From Tritrichomonas musculus (lineage: Eukaryota > Parabasalia > Tritrichomonadida > Tritrichomonadidae), in contig JAPFFF010000074.1 in NCBI GenBank assembly GCA_039105265.1, forward strand, positions 124,001-188,000: a stretch of 64,000 nt of DNA, in the 5' to 3' direction. Position numbers and translations under genes: made by a program. A model generated the notes under the pieces. That model made no database searches. It saw only the letters and a program-made list of their open reading frames with translations, and was not told where the DNA came from. Numbering within the stretch: the first letter of the stretch is position 1; the number at the start of each line of letters is the position of its first letter. Positions 1-8,656 of this stretch are shown here, in pieces.

Positions 1-2
1 AT

Positions 3-299
3 TTATTGAAAAACGGTAATTCAGAATTTATTAAATTGTTGACAAAAACAAGACATTATAACATAACGTGCATAATGGCATTTCAAACGATAAGATTTGT
101 GCACATAAATGCTAAACGTATGGCAACCGATATTATCTGTTATAGCGGTTATTCAGAAGAAGATTTCACCTCTTTATTGCAGCAAACAAATAACAACTTA
201 AATACAAAGGCAACTGTGCAAGAATACTTGCAACATAGAGAACCGCATGACAAATTTATCATGAACATAACTGCAAATAAATACTATTTTGAATCTTAA
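3..299 (+). CDS. Genome-packaging ATPase, C-terminal part (element 1, cut by window edge)
   Basis: The reading frame is open from the first bases of the window, so the start lies outside. The visible 98 residues match the C-terminal third of the complete ATPase at 55469-56320 almost residue for residue: both have NGNSEF, then LLTKTRHYN, CIMAFQT, AKRMATD and the ending EYLQH..PHDKFIMNIT. This is the region after Walker B in the FtsK/HerA-type (A32-like) ATPases that drive DNA into virus and Polinton capsids. The next gene starts 19 bases downstream on the same strand, which fits a compact virion gene cluster. The family is secure through the element 3 copy; the role in packaging is from family knowledge. 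Confidence 0.85.
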   Translation, partial: LLKNGNSEFIKLLTKTRHYNITCIMAFQTIRFVHINAKRMATDIICYSGYSEEDFTSLLQQTNNNLNTKATVQEYLQHREPHDKFIMNITANKYYFES

Positions 300-317
300 A
301 CGTTTTATTGAATTTAA

Positions 318-716
318 ATGGGATTATTTAGAAAATGGGCGAGAAGAAGTATTGGCCTTGGAAGTCAATTATTAATGGGAGCAGCAAATTCAGCAACAGG
401 AGGATTAGCAGGTAAATTAGCGGATAATGCAACAGGAATAATGAAAAATCAATCAGGATTAATAGGCAAAACAATGGGTAGTTTAGGCAAAGCATTTTTA
501 AGCGATAATATGAGAAACAAAATCTCAAATGTAGCGGATGCAGCAATAAAATACATTCCAAAAGGCAACGTAAGAGAAGCATTAACAAAAATCAATAATC
601 ATGCACAAGGAAGAGATGAAAACTATAAAATGCCAAAACCCGCTAAAACAGAATCGAGTAGTTCAAATAATTCACCAGCACCTATAAATCATGTACATTC
701 ATCAAATTATGAATAA
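318..716 (+). CDS. Small glycine/alanine-rich virion-type protein (element 1)
   Basis: A basic, amphipathic protein of 132 residues beginning MGLFRKWARR. It has a Gly/Ala-rich centre (LLMGAANSATGGLAGKLAD) and a Ser/Asn-rich tail. It is the counterpart of the 133-residue protein at 56344-56745: both share NxSGLIGK, the LSxxMRxKISN segment and the same place directly after the ATPase. Such small amphipathic proteins in Polintons and related viruses are often minor capsid or membrane-active components, but I see no motif that proves it. The start is the ATG at 318, right after TTTAA and 18 bases past the ATPase stop. Function unknown; a virion role is inferred from position and conservation. Confidence 0.65.
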   Translation: MGLFRKWARRSIGLGSQLLMGAANSATGGLAGKLADNATGIMKNQSGLIGKTMGSLGKAFLSDNMRNKISNVADAAIKYIPKGNVREALTKINNHAQGRDENYKMPKPAKTESSSSNNSPAPINHVHSSNYE

Positions 717-745
717 TAAGAAAAGTCAATTTTATTGAGTTTTAA

Positions 746-1234
746 ATGTCAAAACACTTAACAGGCTCAAAACGTTTAGCGGTTATTCAAAGGTGGATAA
801 ATGGCCATGACGATCCAGATTGGGAGGTTTTGCCAACTCGAAAACAAGGAAAGTATATTGTTAAAAAGCGAGAAACACCAATAGAAGAAGAAAAAGAAGA
901 GAAAACTCCAGAAAATGAAGAGAACGAAGTTTTTGAAGAGGAAGAAGAAAAACCCAAAATGCAAAAACCAAAGTCGAAAAAACTCACAAAAAGTCAAGAA
1001 ATCGATCCAACGATAAACCTTGAAATCTTAAATCAACTCAAATTACTGGGTGATGAAATCAAACGCAAAAGAGAAAAGAAAGAACAAAAACGATTAATTG
1101 AAGAAGTAATCTCAAAGAAAACTCCAGCACCAAAACAAGCACCTCCTCCTCCTCCTCCAATACAAGAAGAAGAATATTATGAACCACCAATTCCAAGACA
1201 AAGACGAAACAGAATCTTTGATGATATATATTAA
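746..1234 (+). CDS. Conserved Polinton protein with acidic middle and basic tail (element 1)
   Basis: A 162-residue protein with a conserved N-terminal block (SKHLTGSKRLAVIQRW, then EVLPTR and GKYIV) that is clearly the same as in the 163-residue protein at 56806-57297. A long Glu-rich stretch (residues about 48-75) and a Lys-rich, probably helical segment containing DPTINLEIL follow. A proline run PPPPPP comes next, and the protein ends with the basic sequence RQRRNRIFDD; the element 3 copy ends PRRRNNIFAD. It lies between the small virion-type protein and the capsid candidate in both elements, so it is probably a virion or assembly protein. I do not recognise the family and assign no function. 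Confidence 0.65.
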   Translation: MSKHLTGSKRLAVIQRWINGHDDPDWEVLPTRKQGKYIVKKRETPIEEEKEEKTPENEENEVFEEEEEKPKMQKPKSKKLTKSQEIDPTINLEILNQLKLLGDEIKRKREKKEQKRLIEEVISKKTPAPKQAPPPPPPIQEEEYYEPPIPRQRRNRIFDDIY

Positions 1235-1251
1235 CTTTTTTTATTCAAGAA

Positions 1252-2928
1252 ATGATTAATCATGAGGTTTATATGAAAACATCAGCTGAAGTTTGTTCGC
1301 AAATTGCGTCATATTTCGATGTTGTAGATAGCTGTATTGCCACTTCTGATACAAATAAACAGTATTCAATTAATCCACAAACATCATATTCGCCTTCACC
1401 TCCAATAAAACAAGGGTCATATACAAGTGTTATTATTTCTCCAAATACACACAATACAGCTGACATCTATAATGGTTTTATTCGTGCTGATCTAAAAGTG
1501 ACAATGAATATAAATGAAAAGATACCAGATTTGAGTGATATTGGCGGTTATCCATTCAATAAAATCTGGTTTGGATTCAAAGATGCAAGAGATGCTATTG
1601 AAAAATATGAAATAGTAGCTAACGGAATAACGATATATACACAAAACTTTGGTTGTGAAGAATCGTTCTTAACTGCATGTTGTGCGAATGAAACAACAAA
1701 GAGAGCAGATGTATACTCAAAGGCAAGACATAAAGATATATGGAATAATAATTTTGCCACTCGTTGCGGAATAGTAATTAATTGGCCAAAAGATGATTTA
1801 ACAGCAACATTTACGATTCATTTAAAAATTGATTTGCGTAGATTCTTGCCATTATCAAATATAAAATATTTACCAGCTTTTGCAGGAAAACTCGAATTAA
1901 GATTATATTTCTCATGTGCTGGTATGCTTTGTTGTCCATGTGGACCATCAAGATCTTTACTTGCGCAACCATCTCTTGCAACTCAATATACTTTTTATGC
2001 GATCACTAATGAATTCACACCTGTTGGCGATGATGTTAAAATATGGATTTCAAGTACATCAGCTAATTCATCAGGCCAAGCATCAGGAAAGACAGATGAA
2101 GCTGAAATATTAGCATCAGAAACACCATATACTCTTTATTCTGGTTTACGAAAATTCCAAGTCTATGAGTATGAAATCACTGAATGCTCATCAATTATTC
2201 CATGTTTTGGTATAAACAATGAGATTTATCAACAATTGGTTCAGCGTTATTCAAATCCACAACATCCACTCACATTTCCAACTCAAACATTGTCATTTTA
2301 CACCTGCACTCAAGCATTAAAACAAATCCAAGACAAAACAACAGTCACCGTCACTCCAAGATTTGTTGATTCTATCTTTTGTTTATTCCCTCTTCATCAA
2401 CGTCATCATACATATTTCAAAAATCCACTTTTTAAACATTTCCAATTGAATTGTGGCGGTTATGGCAATATTCCAGCCAAATCTTTCGGAACAGATGGTG
2501 AATATCCAGAATTCATTGAATATTGTCAAAATGCAATGAATATGAATGGTGAACAAACCGGTTTCAATAAAGAGGTTATCGCTTCATTATGTAATGTAAG
2601 TAAACCTTTAGCCAATATAACAGGTTTATATCCAAACGATAGGACTTCATTCTTTATCGGTTTTGCGACAGAAACAGATGGGACATATCAACAGGGCCTT
2701 ACAAGTTTATCACCAATTAACTTCGAAATAATCGTCACACAGGAACATGCACAAATAAAAGATCCAAATGATAAATCAGAGAATTATAAAAAGCATTTTT
2801 CTCAAATAGTCGATACGCCACCAATATTAGGTTTATTAGTTGATGCTTCTATTTCGATTTTAGTACAGCCCAATGGCATGCCCCCACTGGTTCGAATTGG
2901 GAATTATGACATTACAACTCCTGAATAA
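1252..2928 (+). CDS. Candidate double-jelly-roll major capsid protein (element 1)
   Basis: This 558-residue protein is strongly conserved with the 540-residue protein at 57338-58960. Shared blocks are SAEVCxQIASYFD near the N terminus, WFGFKDARDAIEKYEIVANG (about residues 104-123), the Cys-rich CCANETTKRADVYSK, LRRFLPLSNIKYLPAFAGK and a C-terminal ILVQPNGMPPxVRIG. Element 2 has a distant counterpart at 22488-24440 with the same order of beta-rich blocks. Length, beta-rich character and place in the ATPase cluster fit the double-jelly-roll capsid proteins known from Polintons. That fold is inferred from context and pattern; a structure prediction would decide. The ATG at 1252 follows the preceding gene by 17 bases. 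Confidence 0.65.
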   Translation: MINHEVYMKTSAEVCSQIASYFDVVDSCIATSDTNKQYSINPQTSYSPSPPIKQGSYTSVIISPNTHNTADIYNGFIRADLKVTMNINEKIPDLSDIGGYPFNKIWFGFKDARDAIEKYEIVANGITIYTQNFGCEESFLTACCANETTKRADVYSKARHKDIWNNNFATRCGIVINWPKDDLTATFTIHLKIDLRRFLPLSNIKYLPAFAGKLELRLYFSCAGMLCCPCGPSRSLLAQPSLATQYTFYAITNEFTPVGDDVKIWISSTSANSSGQASGKTDEAEILASETPYTLYSGLRKFQVYEYEITECSSIIPCFGINNEIYQQLVQRYSNPQHPLTFPTQTLSFYTCTQALKQIQDKTTVTVTPRFVDSIFCLFPLHQRHHTYFKNPLFKHFQLNCGGYGNIPAKSFGTDGEYPEFIEYCQNAMNMNGEQTGFNKEVIASLCNVSKPLANITGLYPNDRTSFFIGFATETDGTYQQGLTSLSPINFEIIVTQEHAQIKDPNDKSENYKKHFSQIVDTPPILGLLVDASISILVQPNGMPPLVRIGNYDITTPE

Positions 2929-2950
2929 AATAGAATTTTTCTTTACTTAA

Positions 2951-3382
2951 ATGGCTAATGATTATAAATCCCCAAATGCAGAGATTGTAGGAAGAGAAGG
3001 AGTAATGTATAATGAAAATACAGAAAAAGTGCGATTTATCAAAGGCAAACATTATGGTATCTTTTCGAACGATAACACTTATGCTGTCACTTTTAATCCC
3101 AAGGTCAATTTGCCACCAACGATAGTTCGAGAAAATAAACCTGTACGTCCTCCACCAACTAATCAGCACACAACAAAAGGACTTCATGAACCACCTGTAA
3201 GCTTAACTGACGGAAAACATTATATTCACCATGGATATGTGAAAAAACCGCCACTTTTGCCTCCTTACCTGAAAAAGCCAGAAGATTTAGCTCGAATACA
3301 AGGATTAGCAGATGAAAATAATAAAGGATCAATAATATATGGACCTAAACACTCAGTTATAATTAAAAATAATATCTATTAA
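2951..3382 (+). CDS. Conserved small proline-rich Polinton protein (element 1)
   Basis: A 143-residue protein matching the 131-residue protein at 59006-59401. Both have GxEGxMYNENT near residue 20, then a (I/L)FxNDNTYAxTFNP block, then a Pro-rich middle with QHxTKxLxEPP, and both end in a short Asn/Ile/Tyr tail. In both elements it follows the capsid candidate on the same strand, here after 22 bases, which suggests co-expression and a virion role. No enzyme motif is visible. It contains no clear membrane segment. Function unknown. Confidence 0.6.
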   Translation: MANDYKSPNAEIVGREGVMYNENTEKVRFIKGKHYGIFSNDNTYAVTFNPKVNLPPTIVRENKPVRPPPTNQHTTKGLHEPPVSLTDGKHYIHHGYVKKPPLLPPYLKKPEDLARIQGLADENNKGSIIYGPKHSVIIKNNIY

Positions 3383-3407
3383 ATTAAATTAATTTTTATT
3401 AATTAAA

Positions 3408-3833
3408 TTATTTTTCTTCTTCTTTTTCTTTTTCTTCTTTCTTTTCTTCATCCTCTTCTTTTTCATCATCATCAGAAGGAAAATTAAAAGGACTATCGTC
3501 AGAATCAGTACTGATCATTTTAATATATTTTTCTTCTTTCTTCTTCTTCTTTTCTTTCTTTTCTTCCTCCTCTTCTTCTTCTTCTTCTTTCTTTTCTTTA
3601 TATCTTTTTTCTGCTTCATTCATTTGAATCCATACATTTATTAGTCTTTTTGTAGCTATTTCTTGGTTTCTCAGTTTGCAGTATCGAACCATCATGAGTG
3701 GAATTATCTGTTCTATTTTATAAATCGGGATCTCTTCTGTTTCTTGTTCTAATAAAGCCCGGATGTCTTTTATGAGGGGCATGAGCTCTTTTTGGATCTG
3801 AGTTAATTCATGAGCATGTTTTTGGATGGACAT
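3408..3833 (-). CDS. Hypothetical protein with highly charged Glu/Lys tail (element 1)
   Basis: A 141-residue protein on the opposite strand to the capsid cluster. The first 75 residues form a plausible helical domain (SIQKHAHELTQIQKELMPLI onward, with MMVRYCKLRNQEIA). The rest is low-complexity Glu/Lys/Asp, including two long acidic runs. It converges with the 2951-3382 gene, the two stops being 25 bases apart. Element 3 has nothing equivalent at this place, so it is an accessory gene of element 1. The charged tail could bind basic proteins or simply be simple-sequence expansion. Function unknown. Confidence 0.5.
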   Translation of the reverse strand: MSIQKHAHELTQIQKELMPLIKDIRALLEQETEEIPIYKIEQIIPLMMVRYCKLRNQEIATKRLINVWIQMNEAEKRYKEKKEEEEEEEEEKKEKKKKKEEKYIKMISTDSDDSPFNFPSDDDEKEEDEEKKEEKEKEEEK

Positions 3834-3953
3834 TATATAAGTGTGATTTGATTATTCTTTCTAAAGTTTTCTTCTTAAATAAATGGCCGGCTACTTATGA
3901 TAATTCAGAAGTTAATTGGTCCCTTAAAATTTTCAGGTTTATCTCCAAGGCAA

Positions 3954-4475
3954 ATGATCAAGAAGAGAACAAACGCAACTGGTGTTAACGCAAATATAGC
4001 ATTGGAGCCAACAGCAGCATCGTCATCGACTTCAAATATAAATAATAATATTATTATAAATAAACGAGAAGATGGGAAGGAGGAGATAGTGATAACAAGA
4101 GACGTGAATGCTCAAATAGAACCGGAAATCAATGAAACAGACGCAAAAAGTGTGATTTTAGAAACATATGCTCAAATACTTTTAAATCAGGATAAAGCGC
4201 TTTTAAGCAATTTAATCTTTAAGCATTCTATTATTGTCCCTAAAGAGTGCTTAGAAGAAATCATAAAAGCAATTCTCAAAGTGAACGAAGTGGAAGTACA
4301 TATTGATGAAGATATTGGTTGTTGTGCCGGAAAAGCAAACCCAATTCGAAGAATAGAAGCCATTAAAATACTCAAAGAGAACGGCGAAATCGTCACTGAT
4401 TTCAAACAAGTTTATAATAAAGAATATAATGAATTATTAAATAACTATCATTTATGTTTAAAGTTTTGCGTTTAG
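3954..4475 (+). CDS. Conserved Polinton protein shared by all three elements (element 1 copy)
   Basis: I place the start at the internal ATG at 3954 (MIKKRTNATG) because the element 3 homologue at 59435 begins MIKKRTNTAG. An upstream ATG at 3897 would add 19 unconserved residues. The 173-residue product has a conserved N-terminal block (INNNIIINKREDGKEEIVIT) and a C-terminal domain of about 90 residues with LNQDKALL, a DEDIGCCAGKANPIRRIE block and the tail NNYHLCLK. The element 2 gene at 40238-40813 keeps a diverged version (NDDCACNGCVSRSKYLLIDR). The conserved cysteines could bind metal. Presence in all three elements points to a core function, but I cannot name it. Confidence 0.6.
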   Translation: MIKKRTNATGVNANIALEPTAASSSTSNINNNIIINKREDGKEEIVITRDVNAQIEPEINETDAKSVILETYAQILLNQDKALLSNLIFKHSIIVPKECLEEIIKAILKVNEVEVHIDEDIGCCAGKANPIRRIEAIKILKENGEIVTDFKQVYNKEYNELLNNYHLCLKFCV

Positions 4476-5120
4476 TTAGTTAAAAACCCAGTAAATAGCT
4501 CCTCCACCAGTTATATTAAATATTTGGCAATTGCAAACTAGAAGAATACAATTCTGAGAAAAAATAATTCCTCCAGGTTCGTAAGATTTAATATTCGAGA
4601 ATTTGCAATGTTTCAATATAATGGCTTCAGATTGATTTTTTTTTACAATTCTTGGGACAGGGCAAAAAGGGTCAGGTGATATGGTTGGAGTTAATGAGGG
4701 AGTTTGTTTTGGAGGATCATACAGATAAAAAAGTCCATGAAGAGCAGAAGCACGTCTGCTTTGGATTATGAGAGTATCAGTAGTGATCGGCATTGATTGT
4801 GAATCAAAGAAAACTTGCCATTTCTGACGAACATCTGATTTACAATTAATGTTTAATTGACTTAATTGTCCAAAATAAATGTCAATTGTATCAAAATTAG
4901 AGTCTTTCATTCCAATTATCCAAAATCGAGAACATGTAATTTGTTGTTCAAGAATTCCTCCTTGATAAAGAACGAAGAGATGATCCTTCAAGTCAGAAGT
5001 ATCCATCGCCCAGTCTCCATAAACTTGAGTAAAATTCCAAGCAGGTATCCAATTAGCCTCTTCCGGGATTCCATCAGGTCTTTCAAATGATTCAATGAGT
5101 ATCAATAAGATAATGAACAT
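4476..5120 (-). CDS. Pmp-like surface-protein fragment with signal peptide, inside element 1
   Basis: A 214-residue protein starting with a hydrophobic signal-type segment (MFIILLILIESF). Its C-terminal half has cysteine-containing beta-helix-like turns: CKFSNIKSYEPGGIIFSQNC, then CNCQIFNITGGGAIYW. This pattern resembles the trichomonad Pmp-like surface proteins, which are usually far longer and end in a membrane anchor. Here the chain stops just after the GGGAIYW turn, with no anchor. The start is supported by an initiator-type TCATTT on the coding strand about 7 bases upstream (5127-5132). It looks like host-derived cargo picked up by the element. An unrelated secreted protein is possible. 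Confidence 0.5.
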   Translation of the reverse strand: MFIILLILIESFERPDGIPEEANWIPAWNFTQVYGDWAMDTSDLKDHLFVLYQGGILEQQITCSRFWIIGMKDSNFDTIDIYFGQLSQLNINCKSDVRQKWQVFFDSQSMPITTDTLIIQSRRASALHGLFYLYDPPKQTPSLTPTISPDPFCPVPRIVKKNQSEAIILKHCKFSNIKSYEPGGIIFSQNCILLVCNCQIFNITGGGAIYWVFN

Positions 5121-5126
5121 TGAAAA

Positions 5127-5132
5127 AAATGA
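5127..5132 (-). promoter_or_regulatory. Initiator-like TCATTT before the Pmp-like gene
   Basis: On the minus strand TCATTT lies 7 bases before the ATG at 5120. It fits the trichomonad initiator consensus TCAYTW that normally sits within about 20 bases of the start codon. It is a short motif, so chance occurrence in AT-rich DNA is possible. Confidence 0.4.
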
Positions 5133-5197
5133 AAACGGTTATGTCAGATCACATAACATTCTCAAAAAAAAGATTAATTTAATAAAAGTTAATTCTT

Positions 5198-6961
5198 TTA
5201 TTTATTAATTTGAAAGAATTGATATGCGTCTTCACGCAATTGATAAATTGCTGCCTTTGAGCCATCTTTGGTTTCACGGCAGTATTTGAGAACGCTGTTT
5301 CGAAAGGCTTGCATTGTTCCCACAGCATATCCATTTTCGGTGCACCAAGCTTTAAAGGATTCAAAGGCCTGCTTCTTTTGTATTCCATGGATAAATTGTG
5401 AAACATTCAGCTGAATGAATGCTGAGTATGGATTCTTCGAAAAGTTAATAATGTCTGTTTTCTCTCTTGTCAAAGGAATGATTGTCGGATCCCATTGGGA
5501 AAGATCAATTCTTCTGAACCAAGATAACAGGATCGAAAAAAAATCAGGAGTGAAGGACCCATAAAGATTATTAAAATAGTCTTTATCTCCTCGTTTTTCT
5601 GCTGAAACTTCCATAACTATGTATCGTCTATCATCTTCTGCTATTTTGATTGGTGCAAAATTGTTCGAAAGGAAGATAAAGTTGGCAACATTTTGCTGAG
5701 TAAAGACGTCCTGATACTTCTTGTGAATGTCAATTGACTCTTCTGTGATCAATGTCTTTAAGGTGTCGTCATCATATTTCTTGTTGCCGATAAAACTCTT
5801 TACTTCATTACACACAAGCAACATTTTATACATCAAACTTCCATTAAATTTGCCTGTGAGATAATCAAGTTTGGCATCAGGATTGGCATAACCACCAAAA
5901 AGTTTACAAATAGTGTCAGTAAACGTGTTTTTCCCAGTACCCTGCATACCTGTTATGACGAGTGCTGTTTTGGTCTTTTTTCCAATATTTTGGATAATAT
6001 ACGATATCCAGGATATGACATAATTGAAAACATCTTTTCTTTTTTGGCATATGATGGCAAAAATATGAGAAAGGAATGGCTGAATAACTTCTTGTCTTAT
6101 ATTTTGTCCAAAGCATAAAGGATAATCAAATCCCTGGAAGAATTGAAACACATCCAATCGTCCGGTGTAGAATGCCATCTGCTCTATTGTCAAAAAGTTT
6201 GTATTTGTTCCTTCCTGCAAAACTTTATATGCTGTAATTGCTTTTGTCGTTTTGCCCAAAGTTATTGACTTTAGTTTTTGATTGAACTGTGCCATAGTAG
6301 TGAATGTCAGTTGTGCGTGATTGTACTTTGGGTCTCTCACTTTGAGGAGAAAAATTGATGGCACAACATCAATATGTTTAGCAACTCTGACAAGATCAGT
6401 CATGAATTCCCCGACTCTGATGCCAAACCCTGTGCTTTTCCTATAGTCTTTGTGTCTGATGCTAGTTAATGAAAAATGGGTATATGTTTCAATTTGAGCT
6501 GAGTCATTAATGGTGTTATTAAAGTACGTCTCAAGCATGTAATTCCTCTGTCTTTGAGGTAAACAGTTTAAGAAATCGAATAACCATCTGTTCCCTTTGA
6601 GAGTTTGATTATTTAGCCAATTTTCTTCGACAAATTCTTCACTATTTCCCTCTTTGAGACACCACCATCTTTTCATGATTTGCTTTTTGAAATCGGTCTT
6701 ATATGGTGCAATAGATATTGAATTGAATACCTGACCAAAATTCTCTTCGTTTGGTTCCAACAATGAATAAAGGGCCAATAAATCATCACCGTCAAGTTTA
6801 ATTGGGTTATTGTTGACACAAAGATCATTATCATTAAAATCTGGGTGGTAATGTGGCAGGACATTTTGAATTATTATTTGGTCTTCATCGTTACTATCAT
6901 CCAAATAAGGATCTTCTTCAGTCATTTGTTCTTCTTCAGTCATTTGTTCTTCTTCAGTCAT
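5198..6961 (-). CDS. Superfamily 3 (D5-like) replicative helicase (element 1)
   Basis: A 587-residue protein with a C-terminal SF3 helicase domain. Walker A is GMQGTGKNTFTD (about residues 338-349), the Walker B-type segment is LLVCNEVKSF (about 380-389), the sensor-type block is NFIFLSNNFAP (about 427-437), and DDRRYIVMEV with arginine-finger candidates follows. This matches D5-like viral helicases that unwind DNA at replication forks. The N terminus has three copies of MTEEEQ-type hexapeptides encoded by an 18-bp repeat, so the first Met is uncertain. TCACTT, a good initiator match, lies about 10 bases upstream. Standard Polintons replicate with polymerase B and usually lack a helicase, so this gene is notable. 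The N-terminal 300 residues are unassigned. Confidence 0.85.
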   Translation of the reverse strand: MTEEEQMTEEEQMTEEDPYLDDSNDEDQIIIQNVLPHYHPDFNDNDLCVNNNPIKLDGDDLLALYSLLEPNEENFGQVFNSISIAPYKTDFKKQIMKRWWCLKEGNSEEFVEENWLNNQTLKGNRWLFDFLNCLPQRQRNYMLETYFNNTINDSAQIETYTHFSLTSIRHKDYRKSTGFGIRVGEFMTDLVRVAKHIDVVPSIFLLKVRDPKYNHAQLTFTTMAQFNQKLKSITLGKTTKAITAYKVLQEGTNTNFLTIEQMAFYTGRLDVFQFFQGFDYPLCFGQNIRQEVIQPFLSHIFAIICQKRKDVFNYVISWISYIIQNIGKKTKTALVITGMQGTGKNTFTDTICKLFGGYANPDAKLDYLTGKFNGSLMYKMLLVCNEVKSFIGNKKYDDDTLKTLITEESIDIHKKYQDVFTQQNVANFIFLSNNFAPIKIAEDDRRYIVMEVSAEKRGDKDYFNNLYGSFTPDFFSILLSWFRRIDLSQWDPTIIPLTREKTDIINFSKNPYSAFIQLNVSQFIHGIQKKQAFESFKAWCTENGYAVGTMQAFRNSVLKYCRETKDGSKAAIYQLREDAYQFFQINK

Positions 6962-7010
6962 TTCAGAAAAGTGAAGAGCTTTTTTGTTTTTTATTTTTTC
7001 TCAAAAATAA

Positions 7011-7241
7011 ATGTCCGGACGATTAGATCTTTCAGAATTTAATGAAACAAATGTTATCAAAAAGCTCACCAAATCAGAAAGTATACAAAATTTGAAAAGA
7101 GGACGAAAACTAAAATACGCTACTGAAGAAGAAAGACATGAAGCTAGAAAACAACAACAAAAAGCATATAGAGAAAGGAAAAAAAGAGAATTAGAAGAAT
7201 TAAGAGAAAAAGTAAATATGATAACGAATCAGCCCAATTGA
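7011..7241 (+). CDS. Small basic-region protein, bZIP-like (element 1)
   Basis: A 76-residue protein, divergent from the helicase gene, with only 49 bases between the two start codons. Its C-terminal half is a strongly basic helix (KYATEEERHEARKQQQKAY, then RERKKRELEELREKVN), which resembles a bZIP basic region followed by a very short heptad zone. It may bind DNA, perhaps regulating the divergent pair. A full leucine zipper is not visible, so dimerisation by this route is uncertain. The start ATG directly abuts CAAAAATAA, the reverse complement of the TTATTTTTG motif seen before other Polinton genes. Confidence 0.55.
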   Translation: MSGRLDLSEFNETNVIKKLTKSESIQNLKRGRKLKYATEEERHEARKQQQKAYRERKKRELEELREKVNMITNQPN

Positions 7242-7280
7242 ATGCCTAATTGGCTTGTATTTTATTTTTGTTTTTCAATA

Positions 7281-8232
7281 ATTATTCAATGATTCATGCG
7301 TCCAATAAAATTCAATAATTCATGCGTCCAATAAAATTCAATGATTCATGCGTCCAATAAAATTCAATGATTCATGCGTCCAATAAAATTCAATGATTCA
7401 TGCGGACAATAAAAAAAACATTCAATAATTCATGCGGCCATGACCTTATGAAGTATTCAATTTTCTTGCGGACAAAAAAAATTCAATGATTCATGCGGAC
7501 AAAAAAAAATTCAATGATTCAAGAATTCAATGATTCATGCGGACAAAAAAATTCAATGATTCATGCGGACAAAAAAAATTCAATGATTCATGCGTCCAAT
7601 AAAATTCAATGATTCATGCGGACAAAAAAAAAAACATTCAATAATTCATGCGGCCATGACCTTATGAAGTATTCAATTTTCTTGCGGACAAAAAAAATTC
7701 AATGATTCATGCGGACAAAAAAAAATTCAATGATTCAAGAATTCAATGATTCATGCGGACAAAAAAATTCAATGATTCATGCGGACAAAAAAAATTCAAT
7801 GATTCATGCGGACAAAAAAAATTCAATGATTCATGCGTCCAATAAAATTCAATGATTCATGCGGACAAAAAAAAATTCAATGATTCAAGAATTCAATGAT
7901 TCATGCGGACAAAAAAATTCAATGATTCATGCGGACAAAAAAAATTCAATGATTCATGCGTCCAATAAAATTCAATGATTCATGCGGACAATAAAAAAAA
8001 CATTCAATAATTCATGCGGCCATGACCTTATGAAGTATTCAATTTTCTTGCGGACAAAAAAAATTCAATGATTCATGCGGACAAAAAAAAATTCAATGAT
8101 TCAAGAATTCAATGATTCATGCGGACAAAAAAATTCAATGATTCATGCGGACAAAAAAAATTCAATGATTCATGCGGACAAAAAAAATTCAATGATTCAT
8201 GCGTCCAATAAAATTCAATGATTCATGCAGTA
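7281..8232. repeat. Minisatellite of about 0.95 kb, unit about 27 bp (element 1)
   Basis: This gene-free stretch is filled with a tandem unit containing ATTCAATGATTCATGCGGAC followed by a run of A. Variants carry GCGTCCAATAAAATTC or GCGGACAATAAAAA. A distinct block with CATGACCTTATGAAG recurs three times (near 7438, 7654 and 8020), with repeated context around it, so part of the array grew by duplication of larger blocks. No gene is seen inside. It lies between the bZIP-like gene and the minus-strand gene at 8237. Related ATTCAATGATTCA words appear in spacers of element 2. Confidence 0.95.
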
Positions 8233-8236
8233 ATGT

Positions 8237-8656
8237 TTAGTAAAAAATTTTTGTGTATATTGTTAATCTTTTATTTTTTATTCTAATACGCTTATTAGAA
8301 AACATTGTTCTTATTTCAAGTATATGTGCAAGTCCTTTTTTGGTTAAATTTGTGCCAAAATAACTATTATATAAATCTCTGAGTTCATTTGCATAATAAT
8401 TATCTTTTCTGAGAGATTTATAAAATGCCAAGAATTTGGGATTTATATGGAGGCTATCTGATATTTTGAGCTTTTTGCTCAATTCGAAACTAGGAATTTT
8501 ATCTTCTTGAGAAGATATATGTAATGACCGTGAGATATCTTTCCCCAATTTTTCTATTTGATTATCAAGATGCCAGAGCTCTTTGTCTTCTTCTGTTAAC
8601 TCATAATGAACTAAAGAATCAAGAAAATCAGTTTCGTCTTCAAAGTATTCAGACAT
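8237..8656 (-). CDS. Hypothetical protein with helical C-terminal domain (element 1)
   Basis: I choose the internal ATG at 8656 (MSEYFEDETDFLDS), giving 139 residues. The frame is open for 54 more codons upstream, but that part is an AT-rich Phe/Ile/Tyr/Lys string that looks like spacer. The protein has an acidic N terminus and a C-terminal helical region (YANELRDLYNSYFGTNLTKK). A loosely similar pattern, YTKLLIKKHLNIDIS, ends the 172-residue protein at 38679-39197 of element 2, and both could be small DNA-binding domains. Its stop lies against the minisatellite, so the C terminus may be affected by repeat growth. Function unknown. Confidence 0.45.
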   Translation of the reverse strand: MSEYFEDETDFLDSLVHYELTEEDKELWHLDNQIEKLGKDISRSLHISSQEDKIPSFELSKKLKISDSLHINPKFLAFYKSLRKDNYYANELRDLYNSYFGTNLTKKGLAHILEIRTMFSNKRIRIKNKRLTIYTKIFY

